DNA of 64,000 bases from Rhodospirillales bacterium 70-18 (GCA_001899585.1 MKWE01000003.1:124001-188000); one strand, 5' to 3'; numbered from the stretch's first letter, positions 40,824 to 50,712 are shown. A program made the numbers and translations. Notes: generated from the letters alone by a model not told the origin.

Positions 40824-41393
40824 ATGTCAAACGAGTCCGCCGCCATGCCGTCGCCGCACCCCCTCGATCTGTCGGGCGATGCCGAGACGCTGCCCATCCT
40901 GATCGCGCCCAACGCGGTGCTGAAGGCACGCGCCCGCGCGGTGCTGCCGGCCGATACCGAGGCGGTGCGCGCGCTGATCCCGCGCATGTTCACCACCATG
41001 TACAAGGCCCCCGGCATCGGCCTGGCCGCGCCCCAGGTGGGGGTGAAGCTGCGCCTGGCGGTTGTGGACCTGATGCCCGACGACGCTCGCGCCCCGGTGG
41101 TGCTGATCAACCCCGAGGTGGTGGCCGCCAGCGCCGAGCTGGCCACCCGCGAGGAGGGGTGCCTGTCGCTGCCCGGCCAGTATGCCGACGTGACCCGCCC
41201 GGCGCGGGTGAAGGTGCGCTTCCTCGACCAGTCCGGCGCGCGCCGCGAGATCGAGGCCGATGGCCTCCTGGCCGCCTGCCTGCAGCACGAGATCGACCAT
41301 CTCGATGGGGTGCTGTTCATCGACCACATCTCGGCGCTGAAGCGCAACATGCTGCTGCGCAAGCTGGCCAAGGAGCAGCGCCAGAAAGGATAG
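40824..41393 (+). CDS. def: Peptide deformylase
   Basis: The enzyme removes the formyl group from the N-terminus of new proteins using a metal ion. The 189-residue protein has all three motifs: [20 protein letters not shown] (Cys ligand) and [12 protein letters not shown] (two His ligands and the catalytic Glu). ATG at 40824 is used; ATG at 40815 or 40845 are alternatives that change only the non-conserved lead. It is followed five bases later by fmt, the classic def–fmt pair. Confidence 0.95.
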   Translation: MSNESAAMPSPHPLDLSGDAETLPILIAPNAVLKARARAVLPADTEAVRALIPRMFTTMYKAPGIGLAAPQVGVKLRLAVVDLMPDDARAPVVLINPEVVAASAELATREEGCLSLPGQYADVTRPARVKVRFLDQSGARREIEADGLLAACLQHEIDHLDGVLFIDHISALKRNMLLRKLAKEQRQKG

Positions 41394-41398
41394 CCAGG

Positions 41399-42304
41399 AT
41401 GCGCATCGCCTTCATGGGCAGCCCGGATTTCGCGGTGCCGGCGCTGCGGGCGCTGCATGGCGCCGGCCACGAGATCGCCGCCGTGTATTGCCAGCCGCCG
41501 CGCCCGGCCGGGCGGGGGCAGGCGGTGCGGCTCTGTCCGGTGCATGCGGCGGCCCAGGCGCTGGGCCTGCTGGTGCGCACGCCGGCCCGCCTCCGCCGCG
41601 ATGCCGAGGCGCAGGCGGCGTTCGCGGCGCTGGGGCTGGAGGCGGCGGTGGTGGCCGCCTACGGGCTGATCCTGCCCGAGCCGATGCTGGCCGCGCCGCG
41701 CCGCGGCTGCCTCAACATCCATGCCAGCCTGCTGCCGCGCTGGCGGGGCGCCGGGCCGATCCAGGCGGCGATCCTGGCTGGCGACCGCGAAACCGGCATC
41801 ACCATCATACAGATGGATGCCGGGCTGGACACCGGCCCGATGCTGCTGCGCGAGGCGGTGCCGATCGGGCCCGCGACCACGGCGGCGGAGTTGCACGACG
41901 CGCTGGCGGCGATCGGTGGCCGGCTGATCCTGCGCGCCCTGGCCGAGCAGCCGCCACCGCTGCCGCAGCCGGAGGAGGGCGCCACCTACGCCCCCAAGCT
42001 GACCCGCGAGGACAGCGTGATCGACTGGACCCGCGAGGCCGCGGAACTGGACCGGCGGGTGCGCGCGCTGAACCCCTGGCCGGGCACCGCGACCACGCTG
42101 GACGGTGCCGCGCTGAAGGTGCTCGCGGCGGTGCCGGAGCCAGGAAGCGGGGCGCCCGGCACGGTGCTGGACGACCGGCTGCTGGTGGCCTGCGGTGCCG
42201 GTGCGCTGCGGCTGCTGCGGGTGCAGGCGCCCGGCCGGGCGGCGATGGATGCCGCCGCCTTCCTGCGCGGGCGGGCGGTGCCGGCGGGCACAAGGCTGGG
42301 CTGA
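41399..42304 (+). CDS. fmt: Methionyl-tRNA formyltransferase
   Basis: Fmt formylates initiator methionyl-tRNA. The 301-residue protein has the N-terminal formyltransferase domain (about 1–200) starting [19 protein letters not shown], the catalytic segment [17 protein letters not shown] with the conserved Asn and His, and the Asp of [14 protein letters not shown]. The C-terminal tRNA-binding domain (about 205–300) includes [10 protein letters not shown]. The stop shares one base with the truA start (TGATG). Confidence 0.96.
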   Translation: MRIAFMGSPDFAVPALRALHGAGHEIAAVYCQPPRPAGRGQAVRLCPVHAAAQALGLLVRTPARLRRDAEAQAAFAALGLEAAVVAAYGLILPEPMLAAPRRGCLNIHASLLPRWRGAGPIQAAILAGDRETGITIIQMDAGLDTGPMLLREAVPIGPATTAAELHDALAAIGGRLILRALAEQPPPLPQPEEGATYAPKLTREDSVIDWTREAAELDRRVRALNPWPGTATTLDGAALKVLAAVPEPGSGAPGTVLDDRLLVACGAGALRLLRVQAPGRAAMDAAAFLRGRAVPAGTRLG

Positions 42305-43062
42305 TGCCGCGCTACGCCCTGGAGCTGGAATACGCCGGCACCGGCCTGTCCGGCTGGCAGCGGCAGGCGGCCGGGCTGTCGGTGCAGCAGGTGCTGGAGG
42401 CCGCGGCCAGCCGGCTGGCGCTGGCCGCCCCGGTCGCCGCCACCGCCGCCGGGCGCACCGATGCCGGGGTGCATGCCGAGGCGATGGTGGTCCATCTGGA
42501 CCTCGACCGCGCCATCGCGCCGGCCAGGCTGCGCGACGCGCTGAACTTCCATATGCGCACCCATGCGGTGGCGGTGCTGCGCGCGGCGGTGGCGGCGCCG
42601 GACTGGCATGCGCGGTTCTCGGCGACCGGGCGGGCCTATCGCTACCGCATCCTGGCCCGGCCGGCCCGCCCGGCGCTGCTGGCCGGCCGGGTCTGGCATG
42701 TCGATCGGGCGCTGGACGTGCCCGCCATGGACGCCGCCGCGCGCAGCCTGCTGGGCCGGCACGACTTCACCAGCTTCCGCGCCACCGCCTGCCAGGCGCG
42801 CAGCCCGCTGCGCACGCTGGACCGGCTGGCGGTGAGCCGCGCCGGCGAGCTGATCGAGGTGGTGGCCGAGGCGCGCAGCTTCCTGCACCACCAGGTGCGC
42901 AACATGGTGGGCACGCTGAAGCTGGTGGGCGAGGGGCGTTGGCCGGTGGCGCGGGTGGCCGAGGCGCTGGCCGCCCGGGACCGCGCCGCCGCCGGACCGA
43001 CGGCGCCGGCTGAGGGGCTGAGTCTGACCGGGGTGCGGTATCCGGTTGATCCGTTCGCGTGA
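42304..43062 (+). CDS. truA: tRNA pseudouridine(38-40) synthase
   Basis: TruA isomerises uridines 38–40 in the anticodon arm of many tRNAs. The 252-residue protein begins [21 protein letters not shown] and contains AAGRTDAGVHAEAMVVH with the catalytic Asp near residue 54, RFSATGRAYRYRI, and the C-terminal FLHHQVRNMVGTL. It ends the def–fmt–truA run, and an AT-rich composite repeat begins immediately after its stop. Confidence 0.96.
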   Translation: MPRYALELEYAGTGLSGWQRQAAGLSVQQVLEAAASRLALAAPVAATAAGRTDAGVHAEAMVVHLDLDRAIAPARLRDALNFHMRTHAVAVLRAAVAAPDWHARFSATGRAYRYRILARPARPALLAGRVWHVDRALDVPAMDAAARSLLGRHDFTSFRATACQARSPLRTLDRLAVSRAGELIEVVAEARSFLHHQVRNMVGTLKLVGEGRWPVARVAEALAARDRAAAGPTAPAEGLSLTGVRYPVDPFA

Positions 43063-43190
43063 AGGAAGGCCCTCTTTTTGTGAACAAAAAGAAGCAAAAA
43101 AACTTTTTATTCGTTGGAGTCCTGGCGTTCAGGCGCGAACGAGTGAAGGTTTTTTGGTTCTTTTTTGCAAAAAAACCCTTCCTTGCCTTA
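43063..43190. repeat. AT-rich two-arm composite repeat (copy 2)
   Basis: A left arm (about 43063–43113) contains the hairpin CTTTTTGT/ACAAAAAG and ends ACTTTTTATTCGTT. A right arm (about 43145–43190) contains GGTTCTTTTTTGC and AAAAAAACC. The arms are related as inverted copies: both outer ends carry AAGGAAGG-type sequence. They enclose a GC-richer centre with CGAACGA. The element spans exactly the gap between the stops of convergent truA and the membrane-protein gene, whose TAA at 43188–43190 belongs to the right arm. Confidence 0.85.
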
Positions 43191-43745
43191 CCCTGTCAAC
43201 GCCACCAGCATCAGTCCGATCGAGAAATCCAGCGCCACCAGCGCCACCGCGGTCAGTGCCGGCACCGCCAGGGTCAGCCGGGTGGCGAACCATTCCAGCC
43301 ACAACGCCCAGCCCATCGCCGCCAGCCAGGCGGTCTCCGCCACCACGTCCGGCAGGCCCAGCAGCGAGGGCAGAGCGGCGGCCACCAGCATCAGGTATTG
43401 CAGGACGTTGCACCAGTTCCAGGCGGTGATGAAGCCGGGCCACAGTGCCTGCCGCCCCAGCCGCGCCGCCAGGCCGCGGGTCAGCAGCGCGAAGCCGGCC
43501 CAGCCGATCACGAAGCCCAGCAGGTCCAGCGCGAAACCACGCGCCGGGAACGCGCCGAGGCCGGATTCCATCCAGCCGATCACATGCAGGCAGACGAAGG
43601 CCGGCAGGCAGAGCGGGGCGGCCCAGAAGCTGCGCGCGGCGGCGGCCAGTGCGTCGGCCGGCGGCACGGACAGCAGGCGCGCGCCCTCGGGCCGGCCGCG
43701 CGCCAGCAGCCAGGCGGCCTGCAACCCGGCCAGCGCACCCGTCAT
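43188..43745 (-). CDS. Hypothetical membrane protein, paralogue of its neighbour (distal copy)
   Basis: The 185-residue protein has about four to five hydrophobic segments. Recognisable blocks are FVCLHVIGWMESG, the AWNWCNVLQYLMLVAAAL segment near residue 112, and ALWLEWFATRLTLAVPALTA near 145. The upstream neighbour has AFNWCQWAVPLAAIPVLVG and ALQWFLARRG in the same order and spacing, so the two look like diverged tandem duplicates. ATG at 43745 overlaps the neighbour's stop (ATGA). I do not recognise the family. The genes sit downstream of dapE on the same strand, so lysine or cell-wall-linked expression is possible. Confidence 0.7.
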   Translation of the reverse strand: MTGALAGLQAAWLLARGRPEGARLLSVPPADALAAAARSFWAAPLCLPAFVCLHVIGWMESGLGAFPARGFALDLLGFVIGWAGFALLTRGLAARLGRQALWPGFITAWNWCNVLQYLMLVAAALPSLLGLPDVVAETAWLAAMGWALWLEWFATRLTLAVPALTAVALVALDFSIGLMLVALTG

Positions 43746-44338
43746 CCGCCGCCGGCGATCAGGCTGGCCAGCAGCAGGCGCGGGCCGATCACCAGCAGCC
43801 CGGTGGCGACATTCATCGCCAGGACCAGCAGCGTCGCCCGCCAGCGCGGCAGGTCCAGCCCGCGCCGCGCCAGGAACCATTGCAGCGCCAGCCCGTAGCC
43901 GGCCAGCAGCAGCATGGCCAGCGGGACGGCGGTGCCCGTCGGCATGCCGCCCTGGATCAGCACGCCCACGCCCACCAGCACCGGAATCGCCGCCAGCGGC
44001 ACCGCCCACTGGCACCAGTTGAACGCCACCGCGTAGCGCAGCCACAGCGCCTCGCGCTTCCAGGCCACGGCGAAGGCATGCGACAGCACCGGGGGCGCCA
44101 GCAGTGCCACCGCGGTCGCCAGCAGGTCGCCCAGCGCGGTCAGTCCGCCGCCGGAGCCCAGCATCAGCAGCCCGCCGACCAGCGGGAAGGCGATCAGCGG
44201 CGCGAAGCTGTTCAGGAAGGCCTGCCGGGTGGCGGCGAACTCGGCCAGCCCGGCGGCGCGGAAGGTGGCCAGCAGCAGCAGGCCGCGAACGATGCGCCCG
44301 GCCGGCGGCTTGCCGTTCCGGCCCATTCCGCCGCTCAT
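43742..44338 (-). CDS. Hypothetical membrane protein, paralogue of its neighbour (proximal copy)
   Basis: The 198-residue protein has about five hydrophobic helices. The N-terminal half contains RQAFLNSFAPLIAFPLVGGLLM, and the second half AFNWCQWAVPLAAI and LALQWFLARRGLDLPRW, which align with the downstream gene product. ATG at 44338 starts ten bases after the dapE stop; codons further upstream overlap dapE and are unlikely. Function unknown. Confidence 0.7.
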   Translation of the reverse strand: MSGGMGRNGKPPAGRIVRGLLLLATFRAAGLAEFAATRQAFLNSFAPLIAFPLVGGLLMLGSGGGLTALGDLLATAVALLAPPVLSHAFAVAWKREALWLRYAVAFNWCQWAVPLAAIPVLVGVGVLIQGGMPTGTAVPLAMLLLAGYGLALQWFLARRGLDLPRWRATLLVLAMNVATGLLVIGPRLLLASLIAGGG

Positions 44339-44348
44339 GCCCAGTTGC

Positions 44349-45491
44349 TCATGCCAGGAACTTGTCGAGTACCGCGCGATAGATGCCCGACAGCGCCCGC
44401 AACTCCTCCACCGGCACCCTCTCATCCACCTGGTGCATGGTGGCGCCGACCAGGCCGAACTCGGCTACCGGGCAGAGCCGGGTGATGAAGCGGGCGTCGG
44501 ACGTGCCGCCGCCGGTGTCCAGCTTGGGGGTCACCCCGGTGGCCGCGGCGATGGCGCCTTGCAGCGCCTCCACCATCGGGCCGGGCTGGGTCAGGAAGCT
44601 CTCGCCGCTGATCGAGATGTCGAGGTCGAAGCGCTCGGCGTGGCGGGCGGCCACCTCGCGCAGCATGGCGGACAGGCTGGCGCCGGTGTGCAGGTCGTTG
44701 AAGCGGATGTTCAGCATCGCCCGCGCGCTGGCCGGGGTGACGTTGGTGGCCGGGTTGCCGACATCGACGCTGGTGAGCTGCAGGGTGGAGGGTTCGAACC
44801 AGTCGCTGCCGGCGTCCAGCGGCCGGGCGGTCAGCTCGGACAGGACGCGCACCAGGCGATGGATCGGGTTGTCGGCGCGCTGCGGATAGGCGGCGTGGCC
44901 CTGCACGCCATGCACCGTCAGCACCGCGTTCAGGCTGCCGCGCCGGCCGATCTTGATGATGTCGCCCAGCCGCGCCGGGTTGGTCGGCTCGCCGACGATG
45001 CAGAAATCCGGCACCTCGCCATGCTCGCGCATCCAGTCCAGCACGCGCACGGTGCCGTCGGTCGCCGGGCCTTCCTCGTCGCCGGTGATCAGCAGGCTGA
45101 TCGAGCCGTTCGGGGCCGCGCCGCGCAGATGGTCCTCCACGCCGGTCACGAAGGCGGCGATGGCGCCCTTCATGTCGCAGGCGCCGCGGCCGTACAGCAC
45201 GCCGTCGCGAATTTCGCCGGCGAACGGGCCGGTGGTCCAGGCGCCGGCGCCCTCGGGCACCACGTCGGTATGGCCGGCGAAGCAGATATGCGGTGCGCCG
45301 GTGCCCAGGCGGGCGTACAGGTTCTCGATCTCGCCGAAGCGCAGCCGGGTGACGGTGAAGCCCAGCCGCGCCAGCGCGTCGGCCAGCACGCTTTGCGCGC
45401 CGGCATCGGCGGGGGTGACGGAGGCGCAGCGCAGCAGCGCCTGCGCCAGCGGCACCGGGTCGGCGGGGGCGTTCGGCGATGGGGTGTCCAA
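44349..45491 (-). CDS. dapE: Succinyl-diaminopimelate desuccinylase
   Basis: DapE releases succinate from N-succinyl-diaminopimelate in the lysine/meso-DAP pathway. The 380-residue zinc peptidase-like protein has [13 protein letters not shown] (first metal His), [14 protein letters not shown] (bridging Asp), [15 protein letters not shown] (catalytic and ligand Glu), IVGEPT and the late [12 protein letters not shown] (His ligand). TTG at 45491 is taken as the start: no ATG or GTG lies at a suitable place, the resulting length fits the family, and it begins 11 bases after the dapD stop. Confidence 0.93.
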   Translation of the reverse strand: MDTPSPNAPADPVPLAQALLRCASVTPADAGAQSVLADALARLGFTVTRLRFGEIENLYARLGTGAPHICFAGHTDVVPEGAGAWTTGPFAGEIRDGVLYGRGACDMKGAIAAFVTGVEDHLRGAAPNGSISLLITGDEEGPATDGTVRVLDWMREHGEVPDFCIVGEPTNPARLGDIIKIGRRGSLNAVLTVHGVQGHAAYPQRADNPIHRLVRVLSELTARPLDAGSDWFEPSTLQLTSVDVGNPATNVTPASARAMLNIRFNDLHTGASLSAMLREVAARHAERFDLDISISGESFLTQPGPMVEALQGAIAAATGVTPKLDTGGGTSDARFITRLCPVAEFGLVGATMHQVDERVPVEELRALSGIYRAVLDKFLA

Positions 45492-45502
45492 GCTGGGCGC
45501 CC

Positions 45503-46327
45503 TCAGTCGCGCAGCAGGTCGTTGATGGAGGTCTTGGCGCGGGTGCGCTCGTCCACTGTCTTGACGATCACCGCGCAATACAGCGACGGCGTGCCCACCG
45601 GGCCGGGCAGGCTACCGGGCACCACCACCGAGTAGGCCGGCACCCGGCCGACATGCACCTCGCCGGTGGCGCGGTCGATCACCTTGGTGGTGGCGCTGAT
45701 GAACACGCCCATCGACAGCACCGACCCGCGCTCGACGATCACGCCCTCCACCACCTCGGAGCGGGCGCCGATGAAGCAATCATCCTCGATCACCACCGGA
45801 GTGGCCTGCAACGGCTCCAGCACGCCGCCGATGCCGACGCCGCCGGACAGGTGGCAGTTGCGGCCAATCTGCGCGCAGCTTCCCACCGTGGCCCAGGTGT
45901 CCACCATGGTGCCGGCGCCGACATAGGCGCCGACGTTCACGAAGCTTGGCATCAGCACCACGCCGGGCGCGATATAGGCCGAGCGGCGCACCACCGCGCC
46001 CGGCACGGCGCGGAAGCCGGCCTTCTGGAAGTCGGCGGCGGTCCAGCCCTCGAACTTCATCGGCACCTTGTCGAACACCGGGGCGCCGCCGGGGCCGGGC
46101 ATCGGCACCGAATCATTGAGGCGGAAGGACAGCAGCACCGCCTTCTTGAGCCATTCATTGACCACCCAGCCCGCTTGCGTCGGCTCCACCGCGCGCAATG
46201 TGCCGGATTCCAGCGCCGCCAGCGCCTGGTCGACCGCGTCCCGGTCGGCCCCGCCGGTTTTAGGCGAGACGGTGTCGCGGCGTTCCCACAATGCCTCGAT
46301 GGTCTGACGAAGGGACGGGTCGGTCAT
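45503..46327 (-). CDS. dapD: Tetrahydrodipicolinate N-succinyltransferase
   Basis: DapD transfers succinyl from succinyl-CoA to tetrahydrodipicolinate in lysine/DAP synthesis. The 274-residue protein has an N-terminal helical domain and a left-handed beta-helix of hexapeptide repeats (about 100–240), with [33 protein letters not shown]-like sequence, e.g. [20 protein letters not shown] and [22 protein letters not shown] at 46327 follows GAGGAG and starts [17 protein letters not shown], the usual N-terminus. It is directly followed by dapE. Confidence 0.96.
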   Translation of the reverse strand: MTDPSLRQTIEALWERRDTVSPKTGGADRDAVDQALAALESGTLRAVEPTQAGWVVNEWLKKAVLLSFRLNDSVPMPGPGGAPVFDKVPMKFEGWTAADFQKAGFRAVPGAVVRRSAYIAPGVVLMPSFVNVGAYVGAGTMVDTWATVGSCAQIGRNCHLSGGVGIGGVLEPLQATPVVIEDDCFIGARSEVVEGVIVERGSVLSMGVFISATTKVIDRATGEVHVGRVPAYSVVVPGSLPGPVGTPSLYCAVIVKTVDERTRAKTSINDLLRD

Positions 46328-46523
46328 GGCTCTGGCACTCCTCGCGCGGCGGCGGACCATGCGCAGGGCAAGGGCGGCTGTCAATTCATTGGCGGCGGCT
46401 GCCGGTGCGCCCGGCCGATTCTGCCGGGCAGTTCGTGCCGGCCGGCACGCATGGCCGCAACGATAACCTGGGATTCACCTCTCTGCTGCGCAATGCGTCC
46501 ACCAACAAGGGACGCGGCTTGGC

Positions 46524-47942
46524 ATGGAACACGCGATTGCAGGCGCCAGCGACGGGGCCGCCGGGGCGGCCGTCACGGGAGCGCCGCGCGACCTGCCGCA
46601 TGTGAGTGCGCTACGCACGGCGCTGCTGGACAGCCGCCAGCGCTGGCGCGACCTGGTGACGCTGGGCGCCGATCTGGCATTCGAGACCGATGCCTGGGAC
46701 CGCTTCGTGTTCATCTACCCCGACCCGGCGCTGGGCTGGGACGCCGGCACGCTGATCGGCCAGCCGGCGGAGCTGCTGCTGGCCGACCTGGACGGCGCGA
46801 CCGGCTTCAACCCCTTCCGCCCGACCGTCGCCACCCGCCACCGCCGCGCCTGGCTGAAGCGGCCGGACGGCACGGTGCGCTGCCTGTCCTTCGCCGCCGC
46901 CCCGCTGCTGGACGCCGCGGGCGCCATCGTCGGCACCCGCGGCATGGCGCAGGACGTGACGGAGGAGGACGGCATGGACGCCGCCGTCGCGGCCACGCTG
47001 CGGCGCGCCGAGGTGGTGGACCACATCCTCTGGCGCATGCGCCAGGAGGTGCTGGCCCCGCGCATGATGCAGGCAGCACTGGATGCGCTGGTGACCGCAC
47101 TGGGCGCCGAGGGCTGCCTGCTGGTGGACCTGCTGGGCGACGGCGCGCATGCCACAGTGCTGCACCAGGTCGGCGCGCCGCCGCCGCAGGTGATGCATGC
47201 CGCGATGTCGCTGCTGGAGGGCGGCAGCGGCGACCCCGCCCACGCCACGGCGCCGGACGGGCGCGGCGTGCTGGTTTGCCCCAGCCAGACCCGCTTCGGC
47301 GAGCAGGCCGGCCTCGCGCTGTGGCGGCTGCCCGGCGGGCGTCGCTGGGACGATGACGACCAGCGGCTGGTCGCCTCCGCCACCGCCATCATCCGGGTGA
47401 TCCTGGAGCATGAGTCGATCCAGCGCGAGATGGCCCGCCAGGCGCGCACCGACCCGCTGACCGGCCTGCTGAACCGCCGCGCCTTCATGGACGAGATCAC
47501 CCGCCGCATCGACCGGCTGGAGCGCGAGGGCCTGCCGGGCACGCTGATGTTCATCGACCTCGACCGCTTCAAGGCGCTGAACGATTGCCGCGGCCACGAC
47601 GTGGGCGACGAGGCGCTGGTGCTGGTCGCCTCGCTGCTGCGCGCCACCGTCCGCCCGGCCGACTTGGTGGCGCGGCTGGGCGGCGACGAGTTCGCCATGT
47701 GGCTGGACGGCGCGGACGACCTGACCGCCGCCGAGCGCGCCGAAAGCCTGCGCATCGGCGCCCCGAAGCTGCTGGAGGAGGTGACCGTGGATACCGGCCT
47801 CACGCTCGGCATGTCGATCGGCATCGCCACCCGCTGGCCCGGCCGGGGCGAGGCGCTGGAGGCGGTGATCCACCGGGCCGACCAGGCGATGTACCAGGTC
47901 AAGCGCGCCGGGCGCGGCCATTGGCTGGTCGCCCGGCCATGA
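46524..47942 (+). CDS. Diguanylate cyclase (GGDEF) with N-terminal sensory regions
   Basis: The 472-residue protein makes the second messenger cyclic di-GMP. A PAS-like region lies at about 35–145 (WRDLVTLGADLAFETDAWDRF ... GTVRCLSFAAAPLLDAAGAIVG in part), followed by a GAF-like region (about 175–290). The C-terminal GGDEF domain (about 305–470) has IDLDRFKALND, the intact active site LGGDEFAMW near 388 and an RPAD inhibitory site five residues before it. No transmembrane segment is visible, so it senses a cytosolic signal. It overlaps the DUF2336 gene by four bases. Confidence 0.92.
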   Translation: MEHAIAGASDGAAGAAVTGAPRDLPHVSALRTALLDSRQRWRDLVTLGADLAFETDAWDRFVFIYPDPALGWDAGTLIGQPAELLLADLDGATGFNPFRPTVATRHRRAWLKRPDGTVRCLSFAAAPLLDAAGAIVGTRGMAQDVTEEDGMDAAVAATLRRAEVVDHILWRMRQEVLAPRMMQAALDALVTALGAEGCLLVDLLGDGAHATVLHQVGAPPPQVMHAAMSLLEGGSGDPAHATAPDGRGVLVCPSQTRFGEQAGLALWRLPGGRRWDDDDQRLVASATAIIRVILEHESIQREMARQARTDPLTGLLNRRAFMDEITRRIDRLEREGLPGTLMFIDLDRFKALNDCRGHDVGDEALVLVASLLRATVRPADLVARLGGDEFAMWLDGADDLTAAERAESLRIGAPKLLEEVTVDTGLTLGMSIGIATRWPGRGEALEAVIHRADQAMYQVKRAGRGHWLVARP

Positions 47943-49159
47943 TGCCGTCCGCCGCCGCCACCCGGCCGCTGGACGACGCGAAGGCGCGGGTGCGCCAGGG
48001 CGCGGCCGCCACCACCCCGCCCGACCTGCTGCTGGCGCTGGCCAACGACCCGGAGGTGACCGTGCGCGCGGCCGTGGCGATGAACCTGGCGGCCCCCGCC
48101 CAGGTGGACCGGATGCTGGCCCGCGACGCCGATGAGCGGGTGCGCACCCTGCTTGCCCGCAAGCTGGCGCAACTGGTGCCCACCCTGGCCCATCGCGACC
48201 GCGACCGGCTGCGCGAGCAGGCGCTCGACACGCTCACCGCACTGGTGGAGGACGAGGCGGTGCGGGTGCGCGGCGCCATCACCGACGTGCTGAAGGACAT
48301 GCCGGTGGCGCCGCGCCGGCTGATCCTGCGGCTGGCCCAGGACAGCGTTCTGGCGGTGTGCGAGCCGGTGATCCGCCTGTCGCCGCTGCTGAGCGGCGAG
48401 GACCTGCTGGCGCTAATCGCCCAGGCGCCGTCGCCCGCCACCGCGACCGCCGTGGCGCGCCGGGCCGAACTGCCGGAAGCGGTCTCAGACGCGGTCGCCG
48501 CCACCGCCGACACCGCCGCGATCACCGCCTTGCTGGAAAACACCTCTGCGGCGATCCGCGAGACCACGCTGGACATGCTGATCGGCCGCGCCGCCGACCA
48601 CGAGGCATGGCACGCGCCGCTGGTCCGCCGCCCGGTGCTGTCGGCGCGGGCCAGCCGCGCGCTGTCCGACATCGTGGCCACCCAGCTGCTGGATGAACTG
48701 GCCAGCCGCGCCGACCTGGATGCCTCGGTGACCGCCGAGCTGCGCCAGCGCCTGTCGATCCGCCTGAAGCCCGCAGCCACCGCCGGCGAACCGGCGCCGG
48801 ACCTGAGCCAGGCGATGTCGGAGGCGCAGAACCTGTTCGCCGACGACCGGCTGAACGAGGACGCGCTGCTGGCCGCGGTGCATCGCGGCGAGGCGCGCAT
48901 GGTCTCGGCCATGCTGGCGGTGGCCGCCGATGTCGGTGCCTCGGTGGTCGATCGCGCGGCCACGCTGCGCAGCGCCAAGGGGCTGGTCAGCCTGGTCTGG
49001 AAGGCCGGGTTCTCGATGCGCGTGGCCGGCCCGGTGCAGGTGCTGCTGGCCCGGCTGGCCCCGGCCACCGTGCTGCGCGCCACTGCCGGCGGCGGCTTCC
49101 CGCTGGCGGTGGAGGAGATGCGCTGGCAGATCGACTTCCTGTGCCGGATGGGGCGGTAG
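47939..49159 (+). CDS. DUF2336 domain-containing protein
   Basis: The 406-residue, mostly helical protein resembles the DUF2336 family of alphaproteobacteria. The N-terminal two thirds read as repeated helical pairs (for example LLLALANDPEVTVRAAVAMNLAA and DADERVRTLLARKLAQLVP), like HEAT repeats. Its start ATG overlaps the stop of the diguanylate cyclase gene (ATGA), which points to a shared regulatory role, possibly as a cyclase partner. The biochemical function is unknown. Confidence 0.82.
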   Translation: MMPSAAATRPLDDAKARVRQGAAATTPPDLLLALANDPEVTVRAAVAMNLAAPAQVDRMLARDADERVRTLLARKLAQLVPTLAHRDRDRLREQALDTLTALVEDEAVRVRGAITDVLKDMPVAPRRLILRLAQDSVLAVCEPVIRLSPLLSGEDLLALIAQAPSPATATAVARRAELPEAVSDAVAATADTAAITALLENTSAAIRETTLDMLIGRAADHEAWHAPLVRRPVLSARASRALSDIVATQLLDELASRADLDASVTAELRQRLSIRLKPAATAGEPAPDLSQAMSEAQNLFADDRLNEDALLAAVHRGEARMVSAMLAVAADVGASVVDRAATLRSAKGLVSLVWKAGFSMRVAGPVQVLLARLAPATVLRATAGGGFPLAVEEMRWQIDFLCRMGR

Positions 49160-49167
49160 CGGGGGGG

Positions 49168-49890
49168 CTATTTCGCCGCCGGCTTCTGCCACTCCATGAT
49201 GTGGAAATACGGTACCCGGCGATACCGCGCCGCCATCGCCGGGTCGCCGCCCACCGGCGCCGGCTCGGCGTAATGCCGCAGCAGCAGGCCCTGGCCGAGC
49301 AGCAGCGCCATGTAGGTTTCCATCGGCCGGTGCCAGTTGCGGATGCGGATGCCGCGCCAGGCGACCCAGTCCGCCCGCGCCTCCAGATAGTGGTCGAGGC
49401 AGAAGCGGCGCGTGCCGTCGGCCCCGGTCGTCCAGCCTTCCGGCGGCCCGGCGGTGAAGAAGCTGTTCATGTTGGCGATCAGCAGCCGCCCGCCCGGCCG
49501 CAGCACCCGCGCCATCTCCGGGATCGCGCGGCCGATATCGGCGATGTCGAGCAGGGTGAGGTAGCTCACCACCAGGTCGTAGCCGCCATCGGCAAGGTCG
49601 AGCGCCTCCGCCTGCCCCCGCCGGTAGTCGCCGCCCGGATGGCGCGCCCGGGCGGCTTCCAGCAGCGCTTCGGTCGGATCGATGCCGGTGGCGGCGATGC
49701 CGGCGGCGGCCAGCATGCGGCAGAACCGTCCCTCGCCGCAGCCGACATCCAGCGCCGTGCGCGCGCCCGATCGCGCCACGCGCGCCAGCATCGGCGCGTC
49801 CAGCACGTGGCGGCGGCTGAAGTCGCCCGCCTCGCCCTGGTCGGCGATCCAGGCCGAGGCCGAGTCCGGCCAGCCATCATCGGTGTCCAT
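49168..49890 (-). CDS. Class I SAM-dependent methyltransferase
   Basis: The 240-residue protein has the methyltransferase core: motif I TALDVGCGEGRFCRML (about 45–60), GIDPTEALLEAAR after strand 2, the DLVVSYLTLLDIAD region and VLRPGGRLLIANMN. The substrate is unknown. It is followed upstream by gpt and csaA on the same strand, seven bases apart, suggesting co-transcription. Confidence 0.88.
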   Translation of the reverse strand: MDTDDGWPDSASAWIADQGEAGDFSRRHVLDAPMLARVARSGARTALDVGCGEGRFCRMLAAAGIAATGIDPTEALLEAARARHPGGDYRRGQAEALDLADGGYDLVVSYLTLLDIADIGRAIPEMARVLRPGGRLLIANMNSFFTAGPPEGWTTGADGTRRFCLDHYLEARADWVAWRGIRIRNWHRPMETYMALLLGQGLLLRHYAEPAPVGGDPAMAARYRRVPYFHIMEWQKPAAK

Positions 49891-49897
49891 GGGCCGC

Positions 49898-50380
49898 CTA
49901 CCCCCCCGGCTTCTCCCGCTTCGCCAGCGGCACCGCCATCTGCAGTTCGGTATCCCACGGGAACAGGATCCAGGTGTCCTGGCTCACCTCGGTCACGAAC
50001 GTATCCACCAGCGGCCGCCCGGCCGGCTTGGCGTAGACGGTGGCGAAATGCGCCTTCGGCAGCAGCTTGCGCACCACCCGCGCGGTGCTGCCGGTGTCCA
50101 CCAGGTCGTCGATGATCAGGAAGCCCGCGCCGTCGCCGGCCGCGTCCGGCGCCTTGGTGATCACCGGCACGCCGCGCGCCTCCTCGTCGTAGGTCACCAC
50201 GCACACGCTGTCGATCAGCCGCAGCTCCAGCTCGCGGGCGATGATGGCGGCCGGGATCAGCCCGCCGCGGGTGATGGCGACGATGCCCTGGAAGGGGCCG
50301 CGCTCGATCAGCCGCCAGGCCAGCGCGCGGGCATCGCGGTGCAGTTGGTCCCAGGTGACGGTGTAGTAGTGCTCGGCCAT
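49898..50380 (-). CDS. gpt: Xanthine (xanthine-guanine) phosphoribosyltransferase
   Basis: The enzyme salvages xanthine and guanine with PRPP. The 160-residue protein has [21 protein letters not shown] and the PRPP-binding [17 protein letters not shown], and the [21 protein letters not shown] block typical of Gpt. ATG at 50380 overlaps the csaA stop (ATGA). Its size matches E. coli Gpt (152 residues). Confidence 0.92.
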   Translation of the reverse strand: MAEHYYTVTWDQLHRDARALAWRLIERGPFQGIVAITRGGLIPAAIIARELELRLIDSVCVVTYDEEARGVPVITKAPDAAGDGAGFLIIDDLVDTGSTARVVRKLLPKAHFATVYAKPAGRPLVDTFVTEVSQDTWILFPWDTELQMAVPLAKREKPGG

Positions 50381-50712
50381 CAGAACATCCGTCCGCCGTT
50401 GGCCACCTTGAAGTCCGGCCGCAGCAGCACCACCGCGCCGTCGTCGTCCGGCATGCCCAGCGTCAGCACCTCGCTCTCGAACGGGCCGATCCGGCGCGGC
50501 GGGAAGTTCACCACCGCCAGCACCTGCCGGCCGATCAGCTGGTCCAGCTTGTAATGCACGGTGATCTGCGCCGAGGAGCGCTTCACCCCGATCTCGCCCC
50601 CGAAATCGATCCACAGCCTGAACGCCGGCTTGCGCGCCTCGGGGAAGGGCTGGGCGTCCACCACCGTGCCCACGCGAATGTCCAGCCGGTCGAAATCCTC
50701 GGGTGTCGCCAC
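50380..50712 (-). CDS. csaA: tRNA-binding protein CsaA
   Basis: The 110-residue protein is a stand-alone tRNA-binding (EMAP/Trbp111-like OB-fold) protein of the CsaA family, described as chaperone-like in Bacillus. Motifs are [25 protein letters not shown]-like sequence (in part [20 protein letters not shown]), the [20 protein letters not shown] block and [14 protein letters not shown]. It starts with GTG at 50712 and is coupled to gpt. Confidence 0.92.
   Translation of the reverse strand: MATPEDFDRLDIRVGTVVDAQPFPEARKPAFRLWIDFGGEIGVKRSSAQITVHYKLDQLIGRQVLAVVNFPPRRIGPFESEVLTLGMPDDDGAVVLLRPDFKVANGGRMF

Noticed and set aside
43059-43200. Short Lys/Phe-rich peptides readable through the AT-rich repeats
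   Set aside because: They come from homopolymer runs of the repeat arms and have no conserved start or ribosome site; they are better explained as non-coding hairpins.
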